From positions 1 through 17,921 of the forward strand of contig JAEDCW010000041.1 in assembly GCA_016293975.1 (NCBI GenBank): a stretch of DNA of 17,921 nucleotides, given 5' to 3'. The notes under the pieces were generated by a model. That model did not search any database. It was not told where the DNA came from and saw only the letters and a program-made list of their open reading frames with translations. The stretch comes from Clostridia bacterium. GTDB taxonomy: Bacteria > Bacillota > Clostridia > Christensenellales > CAG-138. A program made the translations under genes and the position numbers. Of this stretch, positions 8,651-16,405 are shown one piece after another (the stretch's first letter is position 1; each line of letters opens with the position of its first letter).

Positions 8651-9828
8651 TAGAAAAAACCGCAAAAAGAATTGCCGTACTCGGCTCGACGGGGTCGATA
8701 GGCAGACAAACGCTCGATTGTATATGGCATATGGACGATGCCGTATGCTTTGCGCTGTGCGCAGGTGGGTCGAATATCGATCTGCTAAACAGACAAATAG
8801 CCGAGTTCAAACCGAGATATGTCGGCATATGCTCTGCGGAAAAAGCGGGCGAACTTATACTGCCCGAGGACTGCATACTCATAGTAGGGACTGATGCGGC
8901 GAGCATGATAGCACGACTGCCCGAGGTCGATACAGTGGTAAACGGCATAAGCGGATTCGACGGACTTGTGCCGCTTTTATCCGCCATTGAAGCCGATAAG
9001 ACGGTAGCATCTGCAAATAAAGAGAGCATCGTCTGCGGTCACAGTATTGTAGATAAGTGTCTTAAAGCCGGAAGGGGGTGTATTATACCGGTCGACAGTG
9101 AGCAGTCTGCGATATTCCAGTGCCTAATGTGTGCCGACCATGCCGAAGTTAAGAAACTTATACTCACCGCCTCCGGTGGGGCATTCAAGGAGTATACATA
9201 CGAGCAGCTCCAAAACGTCACATATAAGGACGCATTAAAGCATCCCACGTGGAGCATGGGGACTAAGATAACGATAGACAGCGCAAGCATGTTCAACAAA
9301 GGGCTCGAAATAATGGAGGCGGCATATCTGTTTGATGTTTCGGGAGACAACATAGATGTGCTCGTACATCCGCAGTCTATTGTCCATTCCATGGTAGAGT
9401 TTAATGACGGCTGTGTTATGGCTCAGCTTGCCGTCCCGGATATGCGGTTGGCGATACAGTATGGTATAATGTATCCCAAAAGGCAACAAAGAATAGTGAG
9501 CACGCTTGAGCTTGCCAAAATCGGCGCGTTGACATTTGAAAAACCCGATAAAAATAAATATAGGGCGATAGATCTTGCGTATTTGGCACTCAAAGCCGAT
9601 GGCGTGATGCCAATCGCGTACAATGCCGCAAACGAGGTGGCCGTAGATGAGTTCATCAAGGGCAGGATCAAATTCCTCGAAATTGCGGATATAGTTGAAG
9701 AGACGCTCGAAGAAAGTGTCCGATTGAGCGTAGAAACAGACACGATAGAGGGCATAATCTGCGCAGATATGGAGGCAAGGAGACTTGCCGCCGACAGCGT
9801 GTCACGCATCTGCGCAAATCGGAGGTAA
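8647..9828 (+). CDS. dxr: 1-deoxy-D-xylulose 5-phosphate reductoisomerase (active-site His replaced by Gln)
   Basis: Dxr carries out the first committed step of the MEP isoprenoid pathway, NADPH-dependent conversion of DXP to MEP, and is the fosmidomycin target. The 393-residue length is normal. Seen: the NADPH motif GSTGSIG (13-19), ANKES (123-127), metal ligands Asp150 and Glu152 in PVDSEQSAIFQ, the phosphate-binding loop ASGG (175-178), HPTW (199-202), SASMFNKGLE (212-221) with metal ligand Glu221 or its neighbour, and HPQSIVHSMVEF (241-252). Residue 153 is Gln where E. coli and most homologues have His; other substrate contacts look conserved, so activity is likely. The start ATG overlaps the cdsA stop by 4 bases and has no good ribosome binding site, so it probably relies on coupling. 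Confidence 0.96.
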   Translation: MIEKTAKRIAVLGSTGSIGRQTLDCIWHMDDAVCFALCAGGSNIDLLNRQIAEFKPRYVGICSAEKAGELILPEDCILIVGTDAASMIARLPEVDTVVNGISGFDGLVPLLSAIEADKTVASANKESIVCGHSIVDKCLKAGRGCIIPVDSEQSAIFQCLMCADHAEVKKLILTASGGAFKEYTYEQLQNVTYKDALKHPTWSMGTKITIDSASMFNKGLEIMEAAYLFDVSGDNIDVLVHPQSIVHSMVEFNDGCVMAQLAVPDMRLAIQYGIMYPKRQQRIVSTLELAKIGALTFEKPDKNKYRAIDLAYLALKADGVMPIAYNAANEVAVDEFIKGRIKFLEIADIVEETLEESVRLSVETDTIEGIICADMEARRLAADSVSRICANRR

Positions 9829-9830
9829 TG

Positions 9831-10871
9831 ATGGATACAGTTTTAACGATCTTAGCGGCGGTACTCGTACTCGGAGTGCTTGTCGTTGTACATGAACTCG
9901 GTCATTATTGGGCGGGAAGACTACTTGGATTTAGGATACTGGAGTTTGCCGTTGGCATGGGACCGAGGCTGTTTAAGGTCGAGCGAAAGGGGACAATCTA
10001 TTCCCTTCGTCTTTTTCCCATAGGAGGAATGTGCCAATTTGACGGCGAGGACGAGGAAGAAGAAAAAAAAGAGGGCTGTTTCAATGCCATGCCCGTTTGG
10101 AAGCGCATGATAGTGGTGCTTGCGGGCCCGATAATGAACTTTGTTTTGGCGCTCGTAGTTGCGGCGATAACGATTACGGCTTACGGCGGAGACTACAAGA
10201 TGGATATGCCGCCGCAGATACAGACCGTTGAGGAGCAATCCCCCGCGGATGAGGCAGGCATAAAGCCGGGCGACATAATAATAAGCGTAGACGGCTACGA
10301 GGTAAACGCATATGAGGATATAAGCCCTGCTATAATCGAAGCAAACCCCGAAAGCGCGGTTGTGATTCTGCTTAGGGACGGCACGAGCATTACAACGACA
10401 GTAAAGGACATATACGACGCCGACGAGGGACGCAATTTGCTCGGAATAACCATAATCCCACAGCGTGAACAAGTGGGCTTCTTACGTGCATGCGGAATGT
10501 CGGTCTCCTATACCGCAGACCTCATAAAGCAGATGTTCGCTTTTTTCGGAACGTTGTTCGCCGGTGATTTACAGCAGGGCGACGTAGCAGGTCCAGTAGG
10601 AACGATACAGATTATAGGTCAAGCCGTTAGGGCAGGGCTTGAGGTAGTGCTAATGATATCCGTAATATTGAGTGTCAACCTCGGCTTTATAAATCTTCTG
10701 CCGCTTCCCGCGCTCGATGGCGGACGCTTCGTGTTTATGCTGATTGAGCTAATAATTAAAAAGCCCGTTCCGCGCAATGTGGAGGCTATAGTGCATCTCG
10801 TGGGCTTTGTATTGCTCATAGGACTTATGGTATTCCTGACGGTAAACGACGTTTCGAGGCTTTTTGGATAA
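9831..10871 (+). CDS. rseP: RIP metalloprotease RseP (site-2 protease family, M50)
   Basis: An intramembrane zinc protease that cleaves transmembrane anti-sigma factors and remnant signal peptides. The 346-residue product has a first membrane helix containing the zinc motif HELGH (21-25, ligands H21 and H25, catalytic E22), a conserved GGM segment (65-67), a second helix after KRMIVVLAGPIMNF (91-104), a single PDZ domain (about 125-195), and the C-terminal NLLPLPALDGGR (288-299) with the third zinc ligand Asp296. One PDZ is typical of Gram-positive homologues. I chose ATG 9831, 5 bases after GGAGG (9821-9825); an adjacent ATG at 9828 would leave a spacing of only 2. An acidic and lysine-rich stretch (residues 71-82) is encoded by purine-rich DNA including a run of eight A. 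The substrate is not evident from the neighbours. Confidence 0.96.
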   Translation: MDTVLTILAAVLVLGVLVVVHELGHYWAGRLLGFRILEFAVGMGPRLFKVERKGTIYSLRLFPIGGMCQFDGEDEEEEKKEGCFNAMPVWKRMIVVLAGPIMNFVLALVVAAITITAYGGDYKMDMPPQIQTVEEQSPADEAGIKPGDIIISVDGYEVNAYEDISPAIIEANPESAVVILLRDGTSITTTVKDIYDADEGRNLLGITIIPQREQVGFLRACGMSVSYTADLIKQMFAFFGTLFAGDLQQGDVAGPVGTIQIIGQAVRAGLEVVLMISVILSVNLGFINLLPLPALDGGRFVFMLIELIIKKPVPRNVEAIVHLVGFVLLIGLMVFLTVNDVSRLFG

Positions 10872-10872
10872 C

Positions 10873-11916
10873 ATGACGAGACAGGTTAGCGTAAGAGGTG
10901 TATTGATAGGCGGCGGTACGTCCGTGACCGTACAGTCGATGACGAACACAGACACCAGGGACATAAACGCCACGGTTGCCCAGATTAGAGCACTCGAGGA
11001 TGCGGGATGTGATATCGTGCGCATGTCGGTGTATGACAACGAATGTGTAGATGCGATAGAAAAAATAAAGGTTCAGACGCATATACCTCTCGTTGCGGAT
11101 ATCCACTTCGATTACAGGCTTGCCATAGGCGCGATAGAGCACGGCATAGACAAGGTGAGGATAAATCCGGGCAACATAGGCTCTGCTGAAAATGTGGCAA
11201 AGCTTACTCGTGCCGCGGCACAGAGAGGTATACCTATACGCATAGGCGTAAACGGCGGCTCTTTGGAAAAGCACTTGCTCAAAAAATACGGCAGACCTAC
11301 CGCGGAAGCGATGGTTGAGAGTGCGCTGGATCATGCGGCTTTGCTTGAACAGAACGACTTTTACGACATCGTGATATCGATGAAGGCTTCAAACGTAAAG
11401 ACGACTGTTGAAGCGTATAGACTGCTCAGAGAGCGCTGCGATTACCCCTTCCACATAGGCATTACGGAAGCGGGGTTCGGTGAAAACGCCGTGATAAAGG
11501 GCGCAATAGGCGTAGGGACTCTGTTGCTCGATTCGATAGGCGATACGCTTAGAATATCTATCACAGGCGATCCGGTCGCGGAGGTAGTCGCCGCAAAGCA
11601 GATACTTTCTGCCATTGGGCTGAGGAATTCGGGAGTCGAAGTGGTGAGCTGTCCCACATGCGGACGCACGACGGGCGATCTTTTGAGTATCGCAAAATAT
11701 GTACAGGATGAACTGGCGGACTGCAAAAAGCCGCTAAAGGTCGCCGTAATGGGCTGTGTTGTAAACGGTCCGGGTGAGGCGAGAGATGCCGACGTAGGCA
11801 TTGCATTTGCTCCTAAGGGCGCGGTAGTGTTCGCGGGAGGGGAGAAGATATTTTCAGGCGAGAGGGAAGAAGCGATAAGGGTGCTTATTGAAACTGCTAT
11901 GTCTCTCTCGAAGTGA
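10873..11916 (+). CDS. ispG: 4-hydroxy-3-methylbut-2-enyl diphosphate synthase, flavodoxin/ferredoxin type
   Basis: IspG (GcpE) reductively opens MEcPP to HMBPP, the penultimate MEP pathway step, with a [4Fe-4S] cluster. The 347-residue product has an N-terminal TIM barrel beginning IGGGTSVTVQSMTNTDT (12-28) and a C-terminal ferrite-reductase-like domain carrying the three cluster cysteines C260 and C263 (CPTCGRT) and C295 (MGCVVNGPGEA), with the fourth ligand Glu302 in the same motif. This is the two-domain bacterial form. The start is uncertain: ATG 10873 gives the usual N-terminus but lies 13 bases from GAGG (10856-10859), while the in-frame TTG at 10864 is 4 bases from it and overlaps rseP, adding only three residues. 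It lies with dxr, two MEP genes bracketing rseP as in many Firmicutes. Confidence 0.95.
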   Translation: MTRQVSVRGVLIGGGTSVTVQSMTNTDTRDINATVAQIRALEDAGCDIVRMSVYDNECVDAIEKIKVQTHIPLVADIHFDYRLAIGAIEHGIDKVRINPGNIGSAENVAKLTRAAAQRGIPIRIGVNGGSLEKHLLKKYGRPTAEAMVESALDHAALLEQNDFYDIVISMKASNVKTTVEAYRLLRERCDYPFHIGITEAGFGENAVIKGAIGVGTLLLDSIGDTLRISITGDPVAEVVAAKQILSAIGLRNSGVEVVSCPTCGRTTGDLLSIAKYVQDELADCKKPLKVAVMGCVVNGPGEARDADVGIAFAPKGAVVFAGGEKIFSGEREEAIRVLIETAMSLSK

Positions 11917-11933
11917 TTTTTGGGGGGATAGGC

Positions 11934-14900
11934 ATGAATCTTGGGGAATACGTTAATAAGCTTAACAAAGCATTTTTGTTAAAAGAAGCTGTTCTTAATA
12001 AAAAACGAAATTCTCTTAGGTTGACTATAGCCTGCTCAAAGCTCATCCCGGTTTCTCAGCTTGAAAGGGCAAAAAACGATATTAGGGAATTAGTACAGAG
12101 CAAATCACACCCGGATGTGGACTGCTCTGTTAATTTTGTCTTTTACGATTTACTTGAGCAGATAGAGAAACACCCGAGCGTTGCAAAACAGTTGTTGGAT
12201 GAGTTGGCGGATTGTCTGCCTACGATAGCTCATGTGCTAAGGCATTCAAACCTCGAAATGGAAAACGGGAAGCTCGTGCTCTACTATCCTACAGGGGCGA
12301 TGGATTTGTTCGGGTATCTCAATGTCGAGAACAAGATCAATGCGGTGCTCATAAGGCGCTACGGCATAATAGACGGTATAGTCTCGTACCCGAGTGCTCA
12401 GCTTATGCTTCCTAAACCTGTATATCAGGAGACGGATGGTTATGTCAGCGGAACAAGTAAAAATACCGTACAGCAGGAAGATGCCGATTTGATATGCGGT
12501 AAGCCGATAAAGGAGGAGCCCATACAGATGTGCGACCTGACCGAGGTATCGAACAGAGTCGTCGTAATGGGAAGCATAATCAGCTTTGAGGCGCGTCCGC
12601 TCAACAAGGGCGGTACGCTTCTGCTGTTTGGACTTACGGACAAGACAAATTCGATAAACTGCAAGCTGTTTTTGAACAAGGGTGAAAAGGGCGAGCAGAT
12701 ACAGGCAGCAATCACTCAATGCATGAACTCAAAAAAAACCTTAAAGGTCAACGGCAGATACGTATTTGACACATTTATGGGCGAGATGTGTCTACACGTG
12801 GCGGATGTCGTAAAGGTAGACAGGGTATTGAGGGAGGACAAGGCGGAGAAGAAGCGCGTAGAATTGCATTTGCACACAAAATTCTCATCAATGGACGCTC
12901 TGCTTGAAGCGGATTTGCACCACAATGATGCGGTCGAAACCGCGGCAAGATGGGGACATAAAGCAGTGGCGATAACCGACCACGGCGTCGTGCATGGCTT
13001 CCCGTCTGCTGTGGGGACTGCGTCAAAGCTCGGTATAAAGGTGCTTCTCGGAGTCGAGGGTTATCTTATCGACGACGGCAGAGGCATAAGCGACGATGGA
13101 AGATTTGCCGTTATAGACATATATATGGACGATATGGGGGAGCCCGCTCTTGTCGTAAGCGCGGCGGCGTTTGATACGGGTAATATGCCAGAAGACCCAT
13201 TTATATGGAGACTGCCCGTTCAAGGGGCTACGATAAAAAGCGAAAACTTTTACGATGTGGTAAGCCATATGCTCGAGTTTGCGCCTGACAGAAGGGAGCA
13301 GGTAGGGAAGCTCTTCAGTACCATCGAGGGATGCACCGCGGTCATTACGTTTGACAGAGACGCTCTAAAGATACTGAACGATGCAGCCTCGACAATGGGG
13401 CATTCTACAGAGCACTTTATAGATATTAATGCACTAATAAGACACACTCACACGCGCATTTACGTGCCGACGCTCGAAAACATAGCGGTATTCTTTGGCG
13501 ATGAAGTGCCAGTTACTGCTGTAGGCAGGTTGGAGCTGTTTGCACGGTGGTACAAGAGGCTCGTTGCCGAGGCGCATGAAAGCGGCAAGCACGAGATACC
13601 GATGAACATCGGATTCACAGCAGGCTACGAGAAGACAAGGGGACACAATGCAAGGCATATCATACTGTTGGCGCGTACTGCGGAGGGTCTAAAGAATCTT
13701 TACAAGCTCGTCTCGTTTGGACATACCGAGTATTTCAGAGGCGTGCCGAGAATACCACGCACAATGTTGATGTCTCTGCGCGACGGAATAATAGTCGGCT
13801 CTGCTTGTGAAGCGGGCGAGCTTTTCCGCGCCGTGCTCGAAGGCAAGGACGATGACGAAATCGAAAGAATTGCACGTTTCTACGACTATCTTGAGGTACA
13901 ACCCATAGGCAACAATGACTTTTTGAGGCGAGAGGGCAAGGTCGACGGCATAGAAGGACTGCGCGCGCTAAACAGGAAGATAGTAGAGCTCGGCGACAGA
14001 CTGGGCATACCTGTAGTTGCGACGGGAGATGTGCATTTCCTCGAGCCGGACGACTCCATTTACAGGACCATACTCATGCACTCGAAAGGGTTTGCCGACT
14101 CGGACATACAAGCGCCGTTGTACTTTAAGACAACTGATGAGATGCTCGAGGAGTTTTCATACCTCGGTGAAGATAAGGCTTACGAGATAGTAGTAAAGAA
14201 TCCCAATATGATCGCGGATATGTGTGACAAGCTAAAGCCGTATCTCGACGAGCAAAAGACATATGCTCCGACTTTCCCTGGCGCAAACGAGGAGCTCAGT
14301 AATATGGCGATAACGATGGCGCACAAGATATACGGAGAGGAACTACCCGAGATAGTTGAAAAGAGACTGGACAAGGAGCTCAACTCGATTATCAAGAACG
14401 GTTATGCCTCGTTATATCTCATGGCACAGAGATTGGTAAGGAAGTCGCTTTCGGATGGTTATTTGGTGGGTTCGAGAGGCTCGGTGGGCTCTTCGTTTGT
14501 TGCGACGATGGCGGGCATAACGGAGGTTAATCCTCTGCCTGCTCACTATGTGTGCCCGAACTGCCAATACAGCGATTTTAACTTTGCGGATAGGCTTTCG
14601 CATTGCGGCGTAGACCTTGAGGACAAGGACTGCCCCGTATGCGGCACACCGCTCAACAAACTCGGTTACGACATACCATTCGAGGTGTTCCTGGGCTTTA
14701 AGGGCGACAAAACTCCCGATATCGACCTAAACTTCTCGGGAGATTACCAGCCCGTGGCTCACGCCTATACGGAGGAGATGTTTGGCAAGGGCCACGCATT
14801 CAGAGCAGGCACTATTGCGACGGTGAAGGACAAGACTGCGTTTGGCTATGTAAAGAGCTATTGTGATGACAAGGGTATAAGAGCCACAAATATAGAACTT

Positions 14901-16148
14901 TCAAGACTTGCACAGGGCTGCTCTGGCGTCAAACGAACGACGGGCCAGCACCCCGGAGGCATAGTTATCGTACCGGAGGAATACGAGATATTCGACTTTA
15001 CACCAGTGCAGTATCCTGCGGACAAGCAGGACGGCGATATCGTTACCACGCACTTTGACTTCCACGCGATGGACGATAAACTCGTTAAGCTGGATATACT
15101 GGGGCACGACGACCCGACTGCGCTGAGGATGCTGTTTGATCTGACAGGTGTAGATCCGAAGACTATACCGCTTGACGATAAGCGTACAATGAGCCTTTTC
15201 TCGTCGACCGAAGCGCTCGGAGTAGATCTCAAGGCGATAGACTGCGATGTGGGAAGCATAGCGATACCCGAATTCGGCACTTCTTTCGTCAGGGGTATGC
15301 TCGTCGATACCCGTCCGACAACTATGGAGGAGCTCGTTAGAATTTCAGGTCTCTCACACGGGGAAAACCTGTGGCTGGGCAATGCTCAGGACTTGATAAA
15401 AAACGGTACTGCTACGCTTTCGGAAGTTATATGCCTGCGTGACGACATCATGACATTCCTCATAAGCCACGGGGGAGACCCGTCTATGTCGTTTAAGACG
15501 ATGGAAGCGATACGAAAGGGCAAGCACGTTTCGCCGGAGATGGAGGGGTTTATGACCTCCATAAATGTGCCGAGATGGTACATAGATTCCGCCGACAAGA
15601 TAAAGTATATGTTCCCCAGAGCTCATGCCGCCGCATACGTAATGATGGCGTTCAGAATCGCGTACTACAAGCTCAACTACCCGCTTGAATTCTACGCTAC
15701 GTATCTTTCTGTAAGGGCGGATGCGCTTGCGCTTGAAGATGTTCAGGGAGGTCCGGAGGACATAGTCGCGAGAATCAAAGAAATCAAGAGGGATAATAAC
15801 TCCTCGTCAAAGGATGAGGACAAGATTCCCGTGCTTGAGGTTGTGTACGAGATGATGTTGAGGGGGATAAAGCTTCTGCCTCTCGATCTCTATAAATCCC
15901 AGGCGAAACGATTCGTGATAGAGGACGGAGCGCTCAGACCGCCGTTTATATCGGTTAGCGGAATAGGTGAAAATGCGGCACTTGAGCTTGAAAAGGCGGC
16001 AAAGTGCGGCAAGTTTCTGTCGCGCGAAGACTTCATCAAGCGTTCAAAAGCAAACAGTGCAGTTATTCAGAAGTTGGAGCAATTCGGTATTCTCGGTGAC
16101 TTGAGCGCCACCAACCAGATGAGCCTATTTGATACGGTTCTTAGATAA
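11934..16148 (+). CDS. polC: DNA polymerase III alpha subunit, Gram-positive PolC type, with a degenerate exonuclease domain
   Basis: The main replicative polymerase of Firmicutes, 1404 residues against 1437 in B. subtilis. In order: N-terminal region (1-200), OB fold (about 205-297), PHP first half (308-380, HLHTKFSSMDA and ITDHGVVHGFP), exonuclease-like insert (about 390-545), PHP second half (about 553-770, ATGDVHF), and the polymerase core with zinc cysteines C874, C877, C900 and C903, catalytic Asp929 and Asp931 in PDIDLNFSGDYQ, FPRAHAAAYVMMA, and a C-terminal clamp-binding NQMSLFD (1394-1400). The exonuclease insert has lost expected residues: FDVETTG aligns to IDIYMDD (Asp395 kept, Glu to Tyr397), and the HRAIYDTEATA motif aligns to TAVGRLELFA, with Arg532 in place of the catalytic Asp. 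Polymerase function looks intact; proofreading probably is not. ATG 11934 follows GGGGGG (11922-11927) by 6 bases. proS, often between ispG and polC, is absent. Confidence 0.96.
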   Translation: MNLGEYVNKLNKAFLLKEAVLNKKRNSLRLTIACSKLIPVSQLERAKNDIRELVQSKSHPDVDCSVNFVFYDLLEQIEKHPSVAKQLLDELADCLPTIAHVLRHSNLEMENGKLVLYYPTGAMDLFGYLNVENKINAVLIRRYGIIDGIVSYPSAQLMLPKPVYQETDGYVSGTSKNTVQQEDADLICGKPIKEEPIQMCDLTEVSNRVVVMGSIISFEARPLNKGGTLLLFGLTDKTNSINCKLFLNKGEKGEQIQAAITQCMNSKKTLKVNGRYVFDTFMGEMCLHVADVVKVDRVLREDKAEKKRVELHLHTKFSSMDALLEADLHHNDAVETAARWGHKAVAITDHGVVHGFPSAVGTASKLGIKVLLGVEGYLIDDGRGISDDGRFAVIDIYMDDMGEPALVVSAAAFDTGNMPEDPFIWRLPVQGATIKSENFYDVVSHMLEFAPDRREQVGKLFSTIEGCTAVITFDRDALKILNDAASTMGHSTEHFIDINALIRHTHTRIYVPTLENIAVFFGDEVPVTAVGRLELFARWYKRLVAEAHESGKHEIPMNIGFTAGYEKTRGHNARHIILLARTAEGLKNLYKLVSFGHTEYFRGVPRIPRTMLMSLRDGIIVGSACEAGELFRAVLEGKDDDEIERIARFYDYLEVQPIGNNDFLRREGKVDGIEGLRALNRKIVELGDRLGIPVVATGDVHFLEPDDSIYRTILMHSKGFADSDIQAPLYFKTTDEMLEEFSYLGEDKAYEIVVKNPNMIADMCDKLKPYLDEQKTYAPTFPGANEELSNMAITMAHKIYGEELPEIVEKRLDKELNSIIKNGYASLYLMAQRLVRKSLSDGYLVGSRGSVGSSFVATMAGITEVNPLPAHYVCPNCQYSDFNFADRLSHCGVDLEDKDCPVCGTPLNKLGYDIPFEVFLGFKGDKTPDIDLNFSGDYQPVAHAYTEEMFGKGHAFRAGTIATVKDKTAFGYVKSYCDDKGIRATNIELSRLAQGCSGVKRTTGQHPGGIVIVPEEYEIFDFTPVQYPADKQDGDIVTTHFDFHAMDDKLVKLDILGHDDPTALRMLFDLTGVDPKTIPLDDKRTMSLFSSTEALGVDLKAIDCDVGSIAIPEFGTSFVRGMLVDTRPTTMEELVRISGLSHGENLWLGNAQDLIKNGTATLSEVICLRDDIMTFLISHGGDPSMSFKTMEAIRKGKHVSPEMEGFMTSINVPRWYIDSADKIKYMFPRAHAAAYVMMAFRIAYYKLNYPLEFYATYLSVRADALALEDVQGGPEDIVARIKEIKRDNNSSSKDEDKIPVLEVVYEMMLRGIKLLPLDLYKSQAKRFVIEDGALRPPFISVSGIGENAALELEKAAKCGKFLSREDFIKRSKANSAVIQKLEQFGILGDLSATNQMSLFDTVLR

Positions 16149-16250
16149 GAATTGCGCAAAACAGCCAAAAACCTCGCTTTGTACGAATATCAGTTTTGCA
16201 TACTCGACACTTGATTATGAGATGCTAATTATATCGTATTAAAGTTTCTT

Positions 16251-16276
16251 GCGATTACTCCAACATTTTTAATCGC
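16251..16276. repeat. Perfect 6-bp inverted repeat upstream of ugpC
   Basis: GCGATT (16251-16256) and AATCGC (16271-16276) are exact inverted copies separated by 14 bases that include a T5 run. The position, about 130 bases before the ugpC start in the AT-rich part of the intergenic region, would suit an operator for a dimeric regulator. A 6-bp repeat can occur by chance, and it does not match the catabolite cre consensus. Confidence 0.3.
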
Positions 16277-16307
16277 ATAGGGCTAACAAAGGGAGGAAGT
16301 ACCGTAG

Positions 16308-16391
16308 CTCGCGGTGCGGCAGTGTGGAGACCTGCTGTAAGGCCTGCGCTCTTGCGGGGCGAGATGGGTATCGGAGGAGTCCGTGCCCATC
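16308..16391 (+). promoter_or_regulatory. Predicted structured 5' leader of ugpC
   Basis: A GC-rich segment folds by eye into several helices: a short enclosing helix CTCGC/GCGAG (16308-16312 with 16359-16363, last pair in competition with the fourth helix); CGGCAG/CTGCTG (16317-16322 with 16332-16337); CCTGC/GCGGG (16343-16347 with 16354-16358); and a strong hairpin GATGGGTA/TGCCCATC plus CGGA/TCCG (16363-16375 with 16380-16391, 12 pairs, one bulged T) presenting GGAG in its 4-base loop. The last hairpin ends 8 bases before ATG 16400 and contains the only strong Shine-Dalgarno-like sequence, GGAGGAG. It has no following T-tract. It matches no riboswitch class that I recognise. The helices are seen; regulation is inferred. 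Confidence 0.4.
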
Positions 16392-16405
16392 AGAGCAAAA
16401 TGAGA

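Larger units (their letters stand above)
16149..16399 (+). other. Non-coding interval between polC and ugpC
   Basis: This 251-base stretch has no convincing gene. Its first 140 bases are AT-rich and should hold the ugpC promoter, but I find no -35/-10 pair with good matches and 16-18 base spacing; the nearest is TTGATT (16211) with TATCGT (16232), spacing 15. A 7-bp inverted repeat GCAAAAC/GTTTTGC (16156-16162 and 16193-16199) has a 30-base loop and no T-tract. No Rho-independent terminator follows polC, so some read-through into ugpC is possible. From about 16290 the composition turns GC-rich and helix-forming. The Shine-Dalgarno-like GGGAGGA at 16291-16297 is not followed by a start codon. 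Confidence 0.6.

Noticed and set aside
16156..16199. 7-bp inverted repeat after polC as its terminator
   Set aside because: The loop is about 30 bases, the stem is AT-rich and no T-tract follows, so it would not terminate transcription well.
16290..16400. Known riboswitch or SRP/RNase P RNA in the ugpC leader
   Set aside because: The signature motifs of those classes that I could recall (for example the RNase P GAGGAAAGTCC and T-box GGTGGTACCGCG) are not present intact; partial resemblances such as GGAGGAGTCC were not enough.
16322..16405. N-terminal extension of UgpC from GTG 16322
   Set aside because: The added residues (MWRPAVRPALLRGEMG and onward) resemble no family member, no binding site precedes the GTG, and the DNA forms the leader helices.
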